The notes beneath the pieces were generated by a model that was not told the origin of the DNA, did not search any database, and saw nothing but the letters and a program-made list of their open reading frames with translations. Of a stretch of DNA of 17,749 bases, positions 1-6,022 are shown one piece after another. A program made the position numbers and the translations under genes. This stretch comes from Candidatus Zhuqueibacterota bacterium (GTDB taxonomy: Bacteria; Zhuqueibacterota; Zhuqueibacteria; Residuimicrobiales; Residuimicrobiaceae). Numbering within the stretch: position 1 is the stretch's first letter; each line of letters begins with the position of its first letter. The DNA is taken from positions 1-17,749 of the forward strand of contig JAFGSU010000346.1 of the NCBI GenBank assembly GCA_016934435.1, written 5' to 3'.

Positions 1-549
1 GGCGCGTCTATAGTCGCCGCGCTTGAACGCCGCTTCGCTTTCCATGGTTAAAAGTTCGCCCCAGGCTATTTTTTGTCGCAGCTCCCTTTGGATGGGCATA
101 TCAATGAGATGGGGGCGAACCAGAACGATCTGTTTTTTGAGCAATTGAATGCCGGTCTGAGCCAGCCAGCGCAGGGAATCGCGCACCGCTAAGGCGCGCA
201 GGGCGGCGTGATCAGCCGCTTTCAGGGCTTTTATACTATACTCGCGGGTGCGATAATATTCGCGGTTGATCATCCATCTTTGATTTTCGCGCATCCAGGC
301 TAATTGGGCCTGGTTGAAATCGAGCTCGGCCGCAATCAATAAATCGGTCGCGTAGATGTTAGCCTGACAGTCCCTGGCGCGAGCCACGGCTTTTCGCGCC
401 CGCTCAAAATAGAGTACCGGTGGTTCGGATGCCAGCTCTACCATCAGACTGATGCTCATTAAAACCACGGCCAGGGTGAGATTAATCACAAGCAGATAGT
501 TGATACTCGGTTTGGGATAATTTATATACTTGAGAAAATCCATTCGCAT
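1..549 (-). CDS. Membrane-anchored DUF4398-like protein, 3' end outside window
   Basis: This open frame has no stop and runs off the left edge; about 183 codons are visible. It opens with a short basic stretch (MDFLKYINYPK) and one hydrophobic segment at about residues 16-38, which looks like an uncleaved N-terminal anchor. The rest is helical, with alanines spaced as in the DUF4398 family (A..A...A...YA...L..A), and it ends near a 'GDYRRA' motif. The same order, including a late GDY motif, occurs in the neighbouring lipoprotein at 808-1416, so the two look like paralogues. The start is uncertain: ATG at 549, ATG at 543, or an in-frame GTG at 558 just after a TGA; no well-spaced ribosome binding site decides. 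A role in the cell envelope is inferred from the anchor and the family only. Confidence 0.7.
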   Translation of the reverse strand, partial: MRMDFLKYINYPKPSINYLLVINLTLAVVLMSISLMVELASEPPVLYFERARKAVARARDCQANIYATDLLIAAELDFNQAQLAWMRENQRWMINREYYRTREYSIKALKAADHAALRALAVRDSLRWLAQTGIQLLKKQIVLVRPHLIDMPIQRELRQKIAWGELLTMESEAAFKRGDYRRA

Positions 550-591
550 GGTGCGCACTCAACTGAACTCGATCCTGTTTCCTGGGGATTT

Positions 592-705
592 CTATGGTTT
601 CAGAAGGGCAACTCGGGGCATGCATTCGTTGCCGGGGATACAGAGGCGGGCGATGATTTCCGCTGCACCAGCCATGATGAGAAGCGCCTTACACCTGCCG
701 CCCAC
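592..705 (-). other. Possible 37-codon small ORF or remnant
   Basis: This minus-strand frame starts with GTG at 705, immediately after an in-frame TGA, and ends with TAG at 592-594. Its predicted peptide has protein-like composition (for example MAGAAEIIARLCIPGN followed by ECMPRVALLKP) and contains no low-complexity sequence. It has no clear ribosome binding site and lies between the terminator at 740-777 and the envelope gene ending at 549. It may be a small gene, a conserved repeated sequence or chance. I cannot assign a function. Confidence 0.2.
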
Positions 706-739
706 TCATCCGCCTTGCTTCTGAATGGCCAATAACAGA

Positions 740-777
740 AAACCTCAGTTCACCAGCACTTGCGTGAACTGAGGTTT
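740..777 (-). terminator. Intrinsic terminator of the lipoprotein gene
   Basis: A perfect 14-bp inverted repeat (AAACCTCAGTTCAC / GTGAACTGAGGTTT) encloses a 10-nt loop. On the minus strand it is followed by a T-rich stretch. It begins 31 nt after the stop codon of the lipoprotein gene and so separates that gene from the downstream paralogue. Confidence 0.8.
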
Positions 778-807
778 AAACTTTTCAGCAGTCGATCGAC
801 CGCTATT

Positions 808-1416
808 TTATCTGGTCCAAGCCTTTCTTTTTGCGATGGCTTCTTTCAGCTCTTCAGCCAGGGCGTTCAGCTTTTGCAGATCGGCCTGAGCCTTGTCATG
901 AGCGGTCATGTAATCGCCATTAGCCATGGCGGTATTGGCTTCTGCCAGAGACGCTTCGACAGCTGCTAATTCACTATTCATTGCTTCCAGAGCGGCACGA
1001 CCTTCTTTGCCTCTCGGAGCTTTTTTCATCAACTTTTTCACTTCATCAACAGCAGTTGCAGCCTGGGTGAGCAGCTCTTCAGCTTGCCCGCGCACTTGTT
1101 CCTTATTAGCCGCAACAGCGTCTTTGGCGGCATTAAAAGCATTCTCAGCGCCGGCTAACAGCTCTTTTGCGTTGCCGTAAGAACGGAAAAGCGCGAACTT
1201 TGAATTCTGTTTCTCAATTTCCGCTTTGGCAGCATTCAAACTATCTTTGGCAGCATTGAATTCCGCTACGGCATAGCGATCGGCTTCAGCAGCTTTGGCG
1301 GCATCCATAGCGGCCTGCGCTGCATCCAGTTCCGCCTGCGGAACTTTGGCGCAGCCAAGCATCAGGGCCATCGTGAAAACCACGACGACGACAGTCACTA
1401 GTGTTTTTACCTTCAT
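808..1416 (-). CDS. DUF4398-like alanine-rich lipoprotein
   Basis: This encodes a 202-residue lipoprotein. The start is ATG at 1416 because a strong AAGGAGG lies 8 nt upstream and the signal peptide begins there (MKVKTLVTVVVVVFTMALML). A longer upstream in-frame start is not needed. The lipobox LMLGC would place the lipidated cysteine at about residue 22. The mature part is almost wholly helical and rich in Ala, Glu and Lys, with repeated 'A..A...A+' heptad-like spacing, a YA..EF.AAKDSL segment and a late NGDY motif, as in DUF4398 proteins. It should sit in the outer membrane or periplasmic leaflet and probably forms helical bundles. No enzymatic residues are seen. It is followed by its own terminator and is divergent from the GNAT-TerC operon. 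High Ala/Lys content also recalls Lpp-like structural lipoproteins. Confidence 0.85.
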   Translation of the reverse strand: MKVKTLVTVVVVVFTMALMLGCAKVPQAELDAAQAAMDAAKAAEADRYAVAEFNAAKDSLNAAKAEIEKQNSKFALFRSYGNAKELLAGAENAFNAAKDAVAANKEQVRGQAEELLTQAATAVDEVKKLMKKAPRGKEGRAALEAMNSELAAVEASLAEANTAMANGDYMTAHDKAQADLQKLNALAEELKEAIAKRKAWTR

Positions 1417-1483
1417 TAATCTAACCTCCTTAAGATGTTTGGTGTTTATTGCATACCCTGTTATACCCTCTCGAATTTTATTA

Positions 1484-1512
1484 AATCTACATAAGATTTT
1501 ACAAAAAATCAA
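1484..1512 (-). promoter_or_regulatory. Possible promoter of the lipoprotein gene
   Basis: On the minus strand TTGATT (1507-1512) and TAGATT (1484-1489) are spaced by 17 nt, about 70 nt upstream of the lipoprotein start codon. Each box matches the sigma-70 consensus at four positions. The surrounding AT richness makes chance matches likely. Confidence 0.35.
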
Positions 1513-1558
1513 GAGAAATCCCAATATTTTTTATAATTTGTTGCCCATCACAGGATAC

Positions 1559-1644
1559 GCCAAATTCTGTGTTACCTTGCGAACTGAACGCACCCGATGC
1601 CACCCACAGGGTTACCGTTTTAACCTGCGGGCACCGAATCGGTG
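1559..1644 (-). repeat. 86-nt dispersed repeat, copy C
   Basis: Read on the minus strand this segment aligns without gaps over 86 nt to copies A (9502-9587) and B (9649-9734). The first 47 nt are best conserved: 5 differences from B and 7 from A. It starts with the palindrome CACCGATTCGGTG, then an imperfect hairpin (CCCGCAGGTTA ... TAACCCTGTGGG), then a conserved GTGGGTGGCA, and ends with a looser TTCAGTTC..GGTAACACAGAATTTGG segment. It lies between divergent genes, and no coding frame explains it. It could be an RNA structure, a protein-binding array or a non-autonomous mobile element. Confidence 0.8.
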
Positions 1645-1668
1645 GAGACATCCCAATTGCGCGTAGAA

Positions 1669-1696
1669 TTGATTTGTAAAATTATGAAAATATGTT
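1669..1696 (+). promoter_or_regulatory. Possible promoter of the GNAT-terC operon
   Basis: TTGATT (1669-1674) and TATGTT (1691-1696) are 16 nt apart. Transcription would begin near 1703, immediately before the two predicted leader hairpins. The -10 box is imperfect and the support is mainly its position. Confidence 0.3.
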
Positions 1697-1707
1697 TAAA
1701 TTGTTCA

Positions 1708-1823
1708 GGATTCGATCGCCCTGTAATTATTCGGTGATCGCCGATCATAATCCAGGCCGTCCCATAACCAACCTGATGGCGCAATCGTCCAACCCGGCTG
1801 GTTAAATCCGACGGCACTTTTTT
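1708..1823 (+). promoter_or_regulatory. Structured leader with terminator-like hairpin before GNAT-terC
   Basis: Two stem-loops lie between the likely promoter and the GNAT start at 1845. The first pairs GGATT with AATCC and CGATCGCC with GGTGATCG (1708-1753). The second pairs GCCGTC (1756-1761) with GACGGC (1810-1815) and TAACCA (1765-1770) with TGGTTA (1799-1804), and is followed by six Ts at 1818-1823. No plus-strand gene lies upstream for this terminator to serve. An attenuator or riboswitch controlling the acetyltransferase-TerC operon is therefore the simplest reading. TerC-family genes elsewhere are controlled by the yybP-ykoY manganese riboswitch, but I do not see its conserved GGGGAGUAG-type core here. 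A small RNA ending at 1823 is the alternative. Confidence 0.5.
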
Positions 1824-1844
1824 ACCCGAACCCAGAAGCCATTT

Positions 1845-2348
1845 ATGCGAGCACACGAGCCCATACGCATCAGAAAAATGAGCAAAAACGACCTGCCGGG
1901 TATCGACGATCTTCTGCTTCAGGAGGAATCAGGCGAGATCGATTTCATCGGCTCTTTGCGGGAAAAAATTCAGGCCTATCTCAAGAATCCCGCTCAACAT
2001 GAATATACCATTCTAATTTGTGTGCAGGATGACAACATCCTCGGCTATGCCTGCTATGGCGCCATCGCCGGCACCGAGGGATCGTTTCGTTTGTACGATC
2101 TGATAATCAGGGCGGATTGTAAACGGCCGAAGCTCGCGGCGCTTTTACTGCAAACCATTGAAAAAAAGATACGCTCCCTTCATGGACGTCTGCTCATTGC
2201 GGAGATTTGCGAGCATACCTCCATGGCGGCCATCCTGCTGCAAAATCAATTTTCCCTGAACGGCCGCATAGCCTCTTATTTCTCCAACGATCAGGACCTT
2301 GTATTTATGGTAAAATACTTTGGTGAAAAGGTAACGAATTATGAGTGA
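1845..2348 (+). CDS. GNAT-family N-acetyltransferase
   Basis: This 167-residue protein has the size and strand order of a GNAT acetyltransferase. These enzymes move an acetyl group from acetyl-CoA to an amine on a small molecule or protein. Visible landmarks are an N-terminal 'IRIRKMSKNDLPGIDDLL' segment, a central 'ILGYACYGAIAGTEGSFRLYDLII' beta strand pair, a degenerate acetyl-CoA region (RPKLAALLLQTIEKKI) lacking the classical Q/R-x-x-G-x-G/A, and a C-terminal 'GRIASYF..DQDLVFMVKYF' strand. Its substrate cannot be predicted. The ATG at 1845 has only a weak AGAAG ribosome binding site. The last 8 nt overlap the start of terC, so the two are translationally coupled and probably function together. 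Family assignment is by sequence pattern and is fairly safe. Confidence 0.75.
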   Translation: MRAHEPIRIRKMSKNDLPGIDDLLLQEESGEIDFIGSLREKIQAYLKNPAQHEYTILICVQDDNILGYACYGAIAGTEGSFRLYDLIIRADCKRPKLAALLLQTIEKKIRSLHGRLLIAEICEHTSMAAILLQNQFSLNGRIASYFSNDQDLVFMVKYFGEKVTNYE

Positions 2349-3288
2349 AAGTCTGCTGCTGATCATCTTTACCATCTGTGTTCTTATTCTGTTGACGCTG
2401 GACCTTTTTGTCTTTCATCGTAAAAACAAGGTGATAAAAATACGGGAAGCGTTGCTGTGGGCAGCCTTCTGGATTTCGCTGGCGCTTAGTTTTAACCTGT
2501 TGATATATTACCTCTACGGGGCGGACAAGGCGTTGAATTTTCTCACCGGTTACCTCATCGAAGAAGCGCTCAGTGTCGACAACCTGTTCGTCTTTTTGAT
2601 CATTTTTCAATACTTTGGCGTGGAGATTAAGTACCAGCATAAAACACTATTCTGGGGCATCATCGGCGCCCTGGTTATGCGCGCCATCTTTATCGCAACC
2701 GGCATCACCCTGATTCAAAAATTCCACTGGATTGTCTACCTATTCGGCGCCTTTCTCGTATTCACCGGTTTCAAGATGTTAGGCAGCAAGGAAAAAGAAG
2801 TGCATCCGGAACGAAATATCATTTTACGCATCTTTACGCGGTTTTTCCCGGTGAGCAAGGATTTTAAAGACGGCAACTTTTTCCGGCGCGAAAATGGCCG
2901 GCTGCTTGCCACCCCCCTGTTCGTCGTACTGCTGGTGGTGGAAACCACGGACGTGATCTTTGCCATGGATTCCATTCCCGCCATCCTCGCCATCACCACC
3001 GATCCGTTTATCGTCTACACCTCCAACGTCTGCGCCATCCTGGGATTACGCGCCATCTATTTCGCCCTGGCCGGCATCATGGGGCTCTTCCAGTATCTCC
3101 ACTACGGTCTTTCCATTATCCTGATGTTCGTCGGCGTTAAAATGATCATCGCCGAGTTTATTAAAATACCCGTCGTCATTGCCCTGACGGTAGTCGCAAG
3201 CATATTGCTGTCCTCCATTCTGGCATCGATTTTTTTCCCGGCCGGGAAAAAGCTTGCTGAACGGAACAACCCCCGTCGACATACCTGA
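2341..3288 (+). CDS. TerC/Alx-family integral membrane protein
   Basis: This 315-residue membrane protein, of usual length for the family, has about nine hydrophobic segments. It carries both signature acidic motifs: EEALSVDNLFVF at about residues 73-84 and ETTDVIFAMDSIPA at about 201-214, whose aspartates are thought to bind metal. Members such as Alx and MeeF export manganese, and others are linked to tellurium resistance or to loading metal onto exported proteins. Metal export at the inner membrane is therefore the best guess. The start ATG overlaps the end of the acetyltransferase by 8 nt, which suggests coupled translation, and any control by the leader at 1708-1823 would extend to this gene. 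No separate terminator is clear before the intron 3' end 43 nt downstream on the opposite strand. Confidence 0.92.
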   Translation: MSESLLLIIFTICVLILLTLDLFVFHRKNKVIKIREALLWAAFWISLALSFNLLIYYLYGADKALNFLTGYLIEEALSVDNLFVFLIIFQYFGVEIKYQHKTLFWGIIGALVMRAIFIATGITLIQKFHWIVYLFGAFLVFTGFKMLGSKEKEVHPERNIILRIFTRFFPVSKDFKDGNFFRRENGRLLATPLFVVLLVVETTDVIFAMDSIPAILAITTDPFIVYTSNVCAILGLRAIYFALAGIMGLFQYLHYGLSIILMFVGVKMIIAEFIKIPVVIALTVVASILLSSILASIFFPAGKKLAERNNPRRHT

Positions 3289-3330
3289 TTTCAGCAACAT
3301 CCTCCCGCGTTGGTCTGCAAGCGCCTCCTT

Positions 3331-3400
3331 AGCGAGTAGGCGTCAGGGTTGCCCCTGACGCCTCTCACATCACCGTACGTACGGTTCCGTATACGGCGGT
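3331..3400 (-). ncRNA. Group II intron domains V and VI
   Basis: On the minus strand ACCGCCGUA-UACG-GAAC-CGUA-CG-UACGGUGAU folds as domain V: an outer helix with a C-A mismatch, a two-nucleotide CG bulge on the 3' strand, a short distal helix and a GAAC tetraloop where GNRA is usual. The catalytic triad position reads CGC. Domain VI follows as GAG-AGGCGTCAGGG, loop GCAA, CCCTGACGCCT, bulged A, CTC. Retention of these parts suggests that the ribozyme may still be active if a maturase is supplied in trans. Confidence 0.8.
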
Positions 3401-3408
3401 TCCAAAAG

Positions 3409-4612
3409 TTAGTGTTTACCTTCCAAAGCCAGATAATCAAGCATCGAAAAGAGGCCCAGGCTGACATAGTATTTCTTCGGGTAAGCCTGGTTCATGTACG
3501 AGGCGCCAGAGTTCCACCAGGCGCCTCGGCCTTTATATGCAGATGCGGCTGCTCTTTCGGGACTTAAACCCCTTTGAATCAGTCGTTTCATCCGCGTTCG
3601 CGGCTTCTTGCACTGTCGCCAGATTATTACCCGCAGCCTCCGGCGTATCCAGCCATCCAGTTCATCCGCGAATCCTTTCGTCTCCGTCAGTTTGAAATAG
3701 GTGATCCATCCTCGGATTTGAGGGTTCAAATCATCCTTTATGAATCGCTCCATATTTCTTCTCCGACCGCGCCGAAAGGTCTCTTTTACCTTCTCGTGGA
3801 ATCTCTCAACATTGGTTTCGGATACCCGTATCTTGGGCTCTTTATGAAACGTGAATATGTATCCAAGAAATTTGCGTTGCCACGGCCGCGCCACTGCGCT
3901 CGTTTCCCGGTTCACCTTCAGCTTTAGCTTCTCCTCAACAAATATCGTCACCGAAGCCATTACTCGTTCACCGGCTCATCAGACGGTCGTGGTTCACCTC
4001 GTCAAAGAACTTGGCCAAATCCATATCCACCACCCATCTTCGCCCTTCCCGCTGGTGTTCCCGTACGTCGCGTATCGCCTCATGGGCATTACGTCCCGCC
4101 CGGAATCCGTAGCTAAAGACCGAAAAGGTCGGCTCGTACATCGGACTCAGCACCTGTTGCAGCGCCTGTTGGATCATCCGGTCTACTACTGTCGGGATCC
4201 CCAACTGCCGCTTTCCGCCGCTCGCCTTCGGTATCTCTATCGTCCGTACTCCTTGCGGTTGGTAGTTTCCGCTGACCAGCTCTCCCTTGATCCGTGCCCA
4301 TGAATGTTGCAAATAGGGCAGCAGCTCTTCCACCTGCATCCCATCCACTCCCGCTGCCCCTTTGTTGTTCATCACTCGCTCATAGGCCCGTTTCATGTTC
4401 TCACGTTCGACCACTTGCTCCATCATCACGTCTTCTTCCGGCGAGTGCGTCTCGATCTCCTGTGTCGGGTTTGCGGCGCTGTGCTTGGCTTCTTCCGAAT
4501 TCCGTCCGGTATCGCCATACACCGCTTCGGGCTTCCCGTCCCTCTTTTCTGCTGCTCCTTCCCGCTTCACGGATATCTGTTCACTCCTTTCACTTCCGGT
4601 TCGGCCCTTCAA
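3409..4612 (-). pseudogene. ltrA: Group II intron reverse transcriptase/maturase, internally deleted
   Basis: Two reading frames represent one LtrA-type protein. The N-terminal part (3968-4612) has the fingers (NNKGAAGVDGM, IPKASGGKRQLGIPTVVDR, YGFRAGRNAHEA) and the first catalytic aspartate region (VVDMDLAKFFDEVNHDRLM), then hits TGA. The C-terminal part (3409-3960 plus a few upstream codons reading GERV) continues with MASVTIFVEEKLKLKVN, the thumb, and the maturase end (RGAWWNSGASYMNQAYPKK). From my memory of the family, roughly 80 residues are missing at the junction (about 3968-3975), including the QGGPLSP and YADD motifs, and the frame is shifted. The protein can no longer be a reverse transcriptase. 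The exact start codon of the N-terminal part is uncertain. An intact copy would be roughly 480 residues. Confidence 0.9.
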
Positions 4613-4972
4613 CGTCAGTCGCTCGTCTACTATGGCCTCGGCTGACTCCTGATGACCCTTCTATTGACCTCTCGACCAATATAGCTTCTCAGCAGATCAC
4701 CAGGTCTCCTCGGGTAAGCCTCTTACACCTTCACACTTATACTCGCCACAAATACATTCAAACCTTCCGGGTAAGTTTCGGACTTAGATATTCGCCTTCT
4801 CATCCGGTTTGAATGCCTTTATATGATTCCTATTCGTCGGGCCAGTGCTTTGCCTGCGACTTCCTTCAAGCGCCAGGTCGCCCCGGTCACCCTTGCCGTC
4901 CAGCTAATGATTCCCCTTACCGGGCTCATGGGAGACTTGCTCTCTCAAGTGTAAAGAACATGCCGAGCACAC

Positions 4973-5006
4973 AAAAAAAAAGCGCGATGCACCTATGCAT
5001 TGCGCT
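4973..5006 (-). terminator. Intrinsic terminator used as intron target
   Basis: On the minus strand the arms AGCGCAATGCA and TGCATCGCGCT form an 11-nt stem with one mismatch and a TAGG loop. A run of nine Ts follows (4973-4981), and the intron begins at the very next base. It is the second of two terminators in tandem behind the small RNA at 5010-5101. Confidence 0.85.
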
Positions 5007-5009
5007 GAT

Positions 5010-5101
5010 AAAAAAAATGCCGAGCCGTCCGTGGCACCGGGTTTAGGGGGGTTACCGGTCACCGAGGGGACGCCCGGCATATTTAAACATTATTACAATA
5101 C
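5010..5101 (-). ncRNA. Candidate small structured RNA with C-rich loop
   Basis: A near-consensus promoter places transcription start near 5101 on the minus strand. The transcript would hold an AU-rich leader of about 20 nt, then a long hairpin. Its outer stem pairs AUGCCGGGC-g-GUCC (5080-5068) with GGAC-GGC-UCGGCAU (5030-5017): 13 pairs including one G-U, with a bulged G. An inner stem pairs ACCGG with CCGGU (5059-5055 and 5040-5036) around a UAACCCCCCUAAAC loop. The hairpin is followed by eight Us (5017-5010), giving an RNA of about 90 nt. There is no plausible coding frame. I do not recognise the family: it lacks the conserved core of SRP RNA. A C-rich exposed loop is typical of regulatory RNAs that pair with G-rich ribosome binding sites, which is inference only. 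Confidence 0.6.
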
Positions 5102-5107
5102 TATTTA

Positions 5108-5136
5108 ATTATACAAATATGTCGATAAAAAATCAA
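5108..5136 (-). promoter_or_regulatory. Strong promoter of the small RNA
   Basis: On the minus strand TTGATT (5131-5136) and a perfect TATAAT (5108-5113) are 17 nt apart. This is the best sigma-70-type promoter in the window. It drives no open reading frame, only the hairpin RNA. Confidence 0.75.
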
Positions 5137-5158
5137 TACGTAAAGTATTTGATTTTTT
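5127..5158. terminator. AT-rich inverted repeat overlapping the small RNA -35 box
   Basis: AAAAAATCAATAC and GTATTTGATTTTTT are inverted repeats separated by GTAAA, with one bulged base. The T runs at both ends would let it act as a weak terminator in either direction, in particular for the kinase-regulator operon that ends at 5365. It also contains the -35 box of the small RNA promoter, so it could equally be an operator. Confidence 0.45.
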
Positions 5159-5364
5159 TGTAAGGTTTTTACTGAAACTTTCGCTTTTATGGGAGTTAAG
5201 AATATACCTTTTAACCAACAAACGGAACCGTTGACGCACCGGTCTTTAGGTTATCGTTTTCCCCTTCTGCCATGGAATGCAGTTGCCGGTAATACAGAAT
5301 TTTTGTTGAGAACCTTCAAGCGCTACGCTTATAGTATATCGATCCGCTTATTTAAAATCAACCT

Positions 5365-6021
5365 CTAAATTTCCACGAATCCTTTCCGTATCGCATATTT
5401 CACCACATCCGGCACATTGCGCAATTTTAGTTTTTCCATCATTCTGAAACGATGGGTTTCCACGGTCTTGACGCTGATGTGCAGCAATTCGGCGATTTTT
5501 TTATTGGACAAACCTTCGGCAACGAGTTTGAGCACCGACTTTTCCCGGTCGGTCAATTCTCCGCGTATCGACGGCGGCTGTTGCCGCTTTTCTTCATCTT
5601 GCAGCCAGTCTTCGACAATAGTTCGGGAGACAGCCGGGCTGAGATAAATCTCGTCTCGCGACAGGTGATCGAGGGCGGCCAGCAGCTCATCGGCGGCCGA
5701 CTCTTTGAGGATGTAGCCGTCGGCGCCGTTCTGCAGCGCCGAGCGAACATAATCTTCCCGGTTATGCATGCTCAGGATCAATACGCGGGTTGCGGGCGAA
5801 ATTTTCTTAATATCCTTGATAGCCTCCAGGCCGCGCATCAGCGGCATGGCAATGTCCAGTATGAGCACATCGGGTTGATGCCGCTCGGTCTGCGCAATAG
5901 CTTCCAGGCCATTGCCGGCCTCCCCCACCACCGTGAAGGAGTCGAATCCAACGATAAACGATTTAAGTCCGGCGCGCACAAGCTTGTGATCATCCGCCAG
6001 CACAATGGATAAAGGTTTCAT
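5365..6021 (-). CDS. NarL/FixJ-family response regulator
   Basis: This 218-residue DNA-binding response regulator has a receiver domain at about residues 1-120. It has acidic residues D10 and D11, phospho-acceptor D56 (LILDIAMP), S84 and K106. A C-terminal LuxR/GerE helix-turn-helix follows at about 155-218 (LTDREKSVLKLVAEGLSNKKIAELL, then KTVETHRFRMMEKL). Length and layout are standard. The start ATG comes one nucleotide after the stop codon of the kinase upstream, with GGAGG 8 nt before it inside the kinase end, so the two are one operon. Phosphorylation by that kinase should switch on DNA binding. The target genes are unknown; nothing in the sequence links it to the nearby small RNA, though it is the adjacent regulator. 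Confidence 0.95.
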   Translation of the reverse strand: MKPLSIVLADDHKLVRAGLKSFIVGFDSFTVVGEAGNGLEAIAQTERHQPDVLILDIAMPLMRGLEAIKDIKKISPATRVLILSMHNREDYVRSALQNGADGYILKESAADELLAALDHLSRDEIYLSPAVSRTIVEDWLQDEEKRQQPPSIRGELTDREKSVLKLVAEGLSNKKIAELLHISVKTVETHRFRMMEKLKLRNVPDVVKYAIRKGFVEI

Positions 6022-6022
6022 G

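Larger units (their letters stand above)
3331..4972 (-). mobile_element. Group II intron, ORF-damaged, inserted behind a terminator
   Basis: The proposed intron is 1642 nt on the minus strand. Its 5' end reads GTGTGCTCGGCATG, matching the GUGYG rule, and abuts nine Ts of an intrinsic terminator. Its 3' part contains domain V (3369-3400) and domain VI (3331-3367) with a bulged A at 3337, seven nucleotides from the proposed 3' end, as expected for a branch point. The final dinucleotide would be CT rather than the usual AY, so the 3' boundary could be off by a few bases or altered. Domains I-IV occupy 3401-4972, including the broken reverse transcriptase. Insertion just after a terminator hairpin is the habit of group IIC introns; I do not assign the class firmly. 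The 3' exon (AAGGAGGCGC...) faces the end of terC. Confidence 0.85.

Noticed and set aside
1417..1524. Longer lipoprotein start giving 238 residues
   Set aside because: It would bury the signal peptide behind 36 residues, and the AAGGAGG site clearly belongs to the ATG at 1416.
1690..1823. yybP-ykoY manganese riboswitch before terC
   Set aside because: Context fits, but the conserved GGGGAGUAG-type core is not visible, so I describe only a structured leader.
1620..1856. A 78-codon minus-strand frame opposite the leader of the GNAT gene
   Set aside because: It overlaps repeat copy C and both leader hairpins, has no ribosome binding site and no family-like motif. RNA structure on the other strand explains the sequence better.
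3574..4812. Several plus-strand frames of 77-172 codons across the intron
   Set aside because: They are antisense to the reverse transcriptase or to intron RNA domains and show Ser/Pro/Leu-rich shadow composition.
4961..5025. A GCTCGGCAT duplication, possibly a target site duplication
   Set aside because: One copy is at the intron 5' end and the other in the small RNA stem. Group II introns do not make such duplications, and a nine-base match may be coincidence.
5010..5101. Bacterial SRP (4.5S) RNA
   Set aside because: Size and hairpin form are similar, but the conserved GGUCAGG and GGAAG...AGCAGCC elements are absent.
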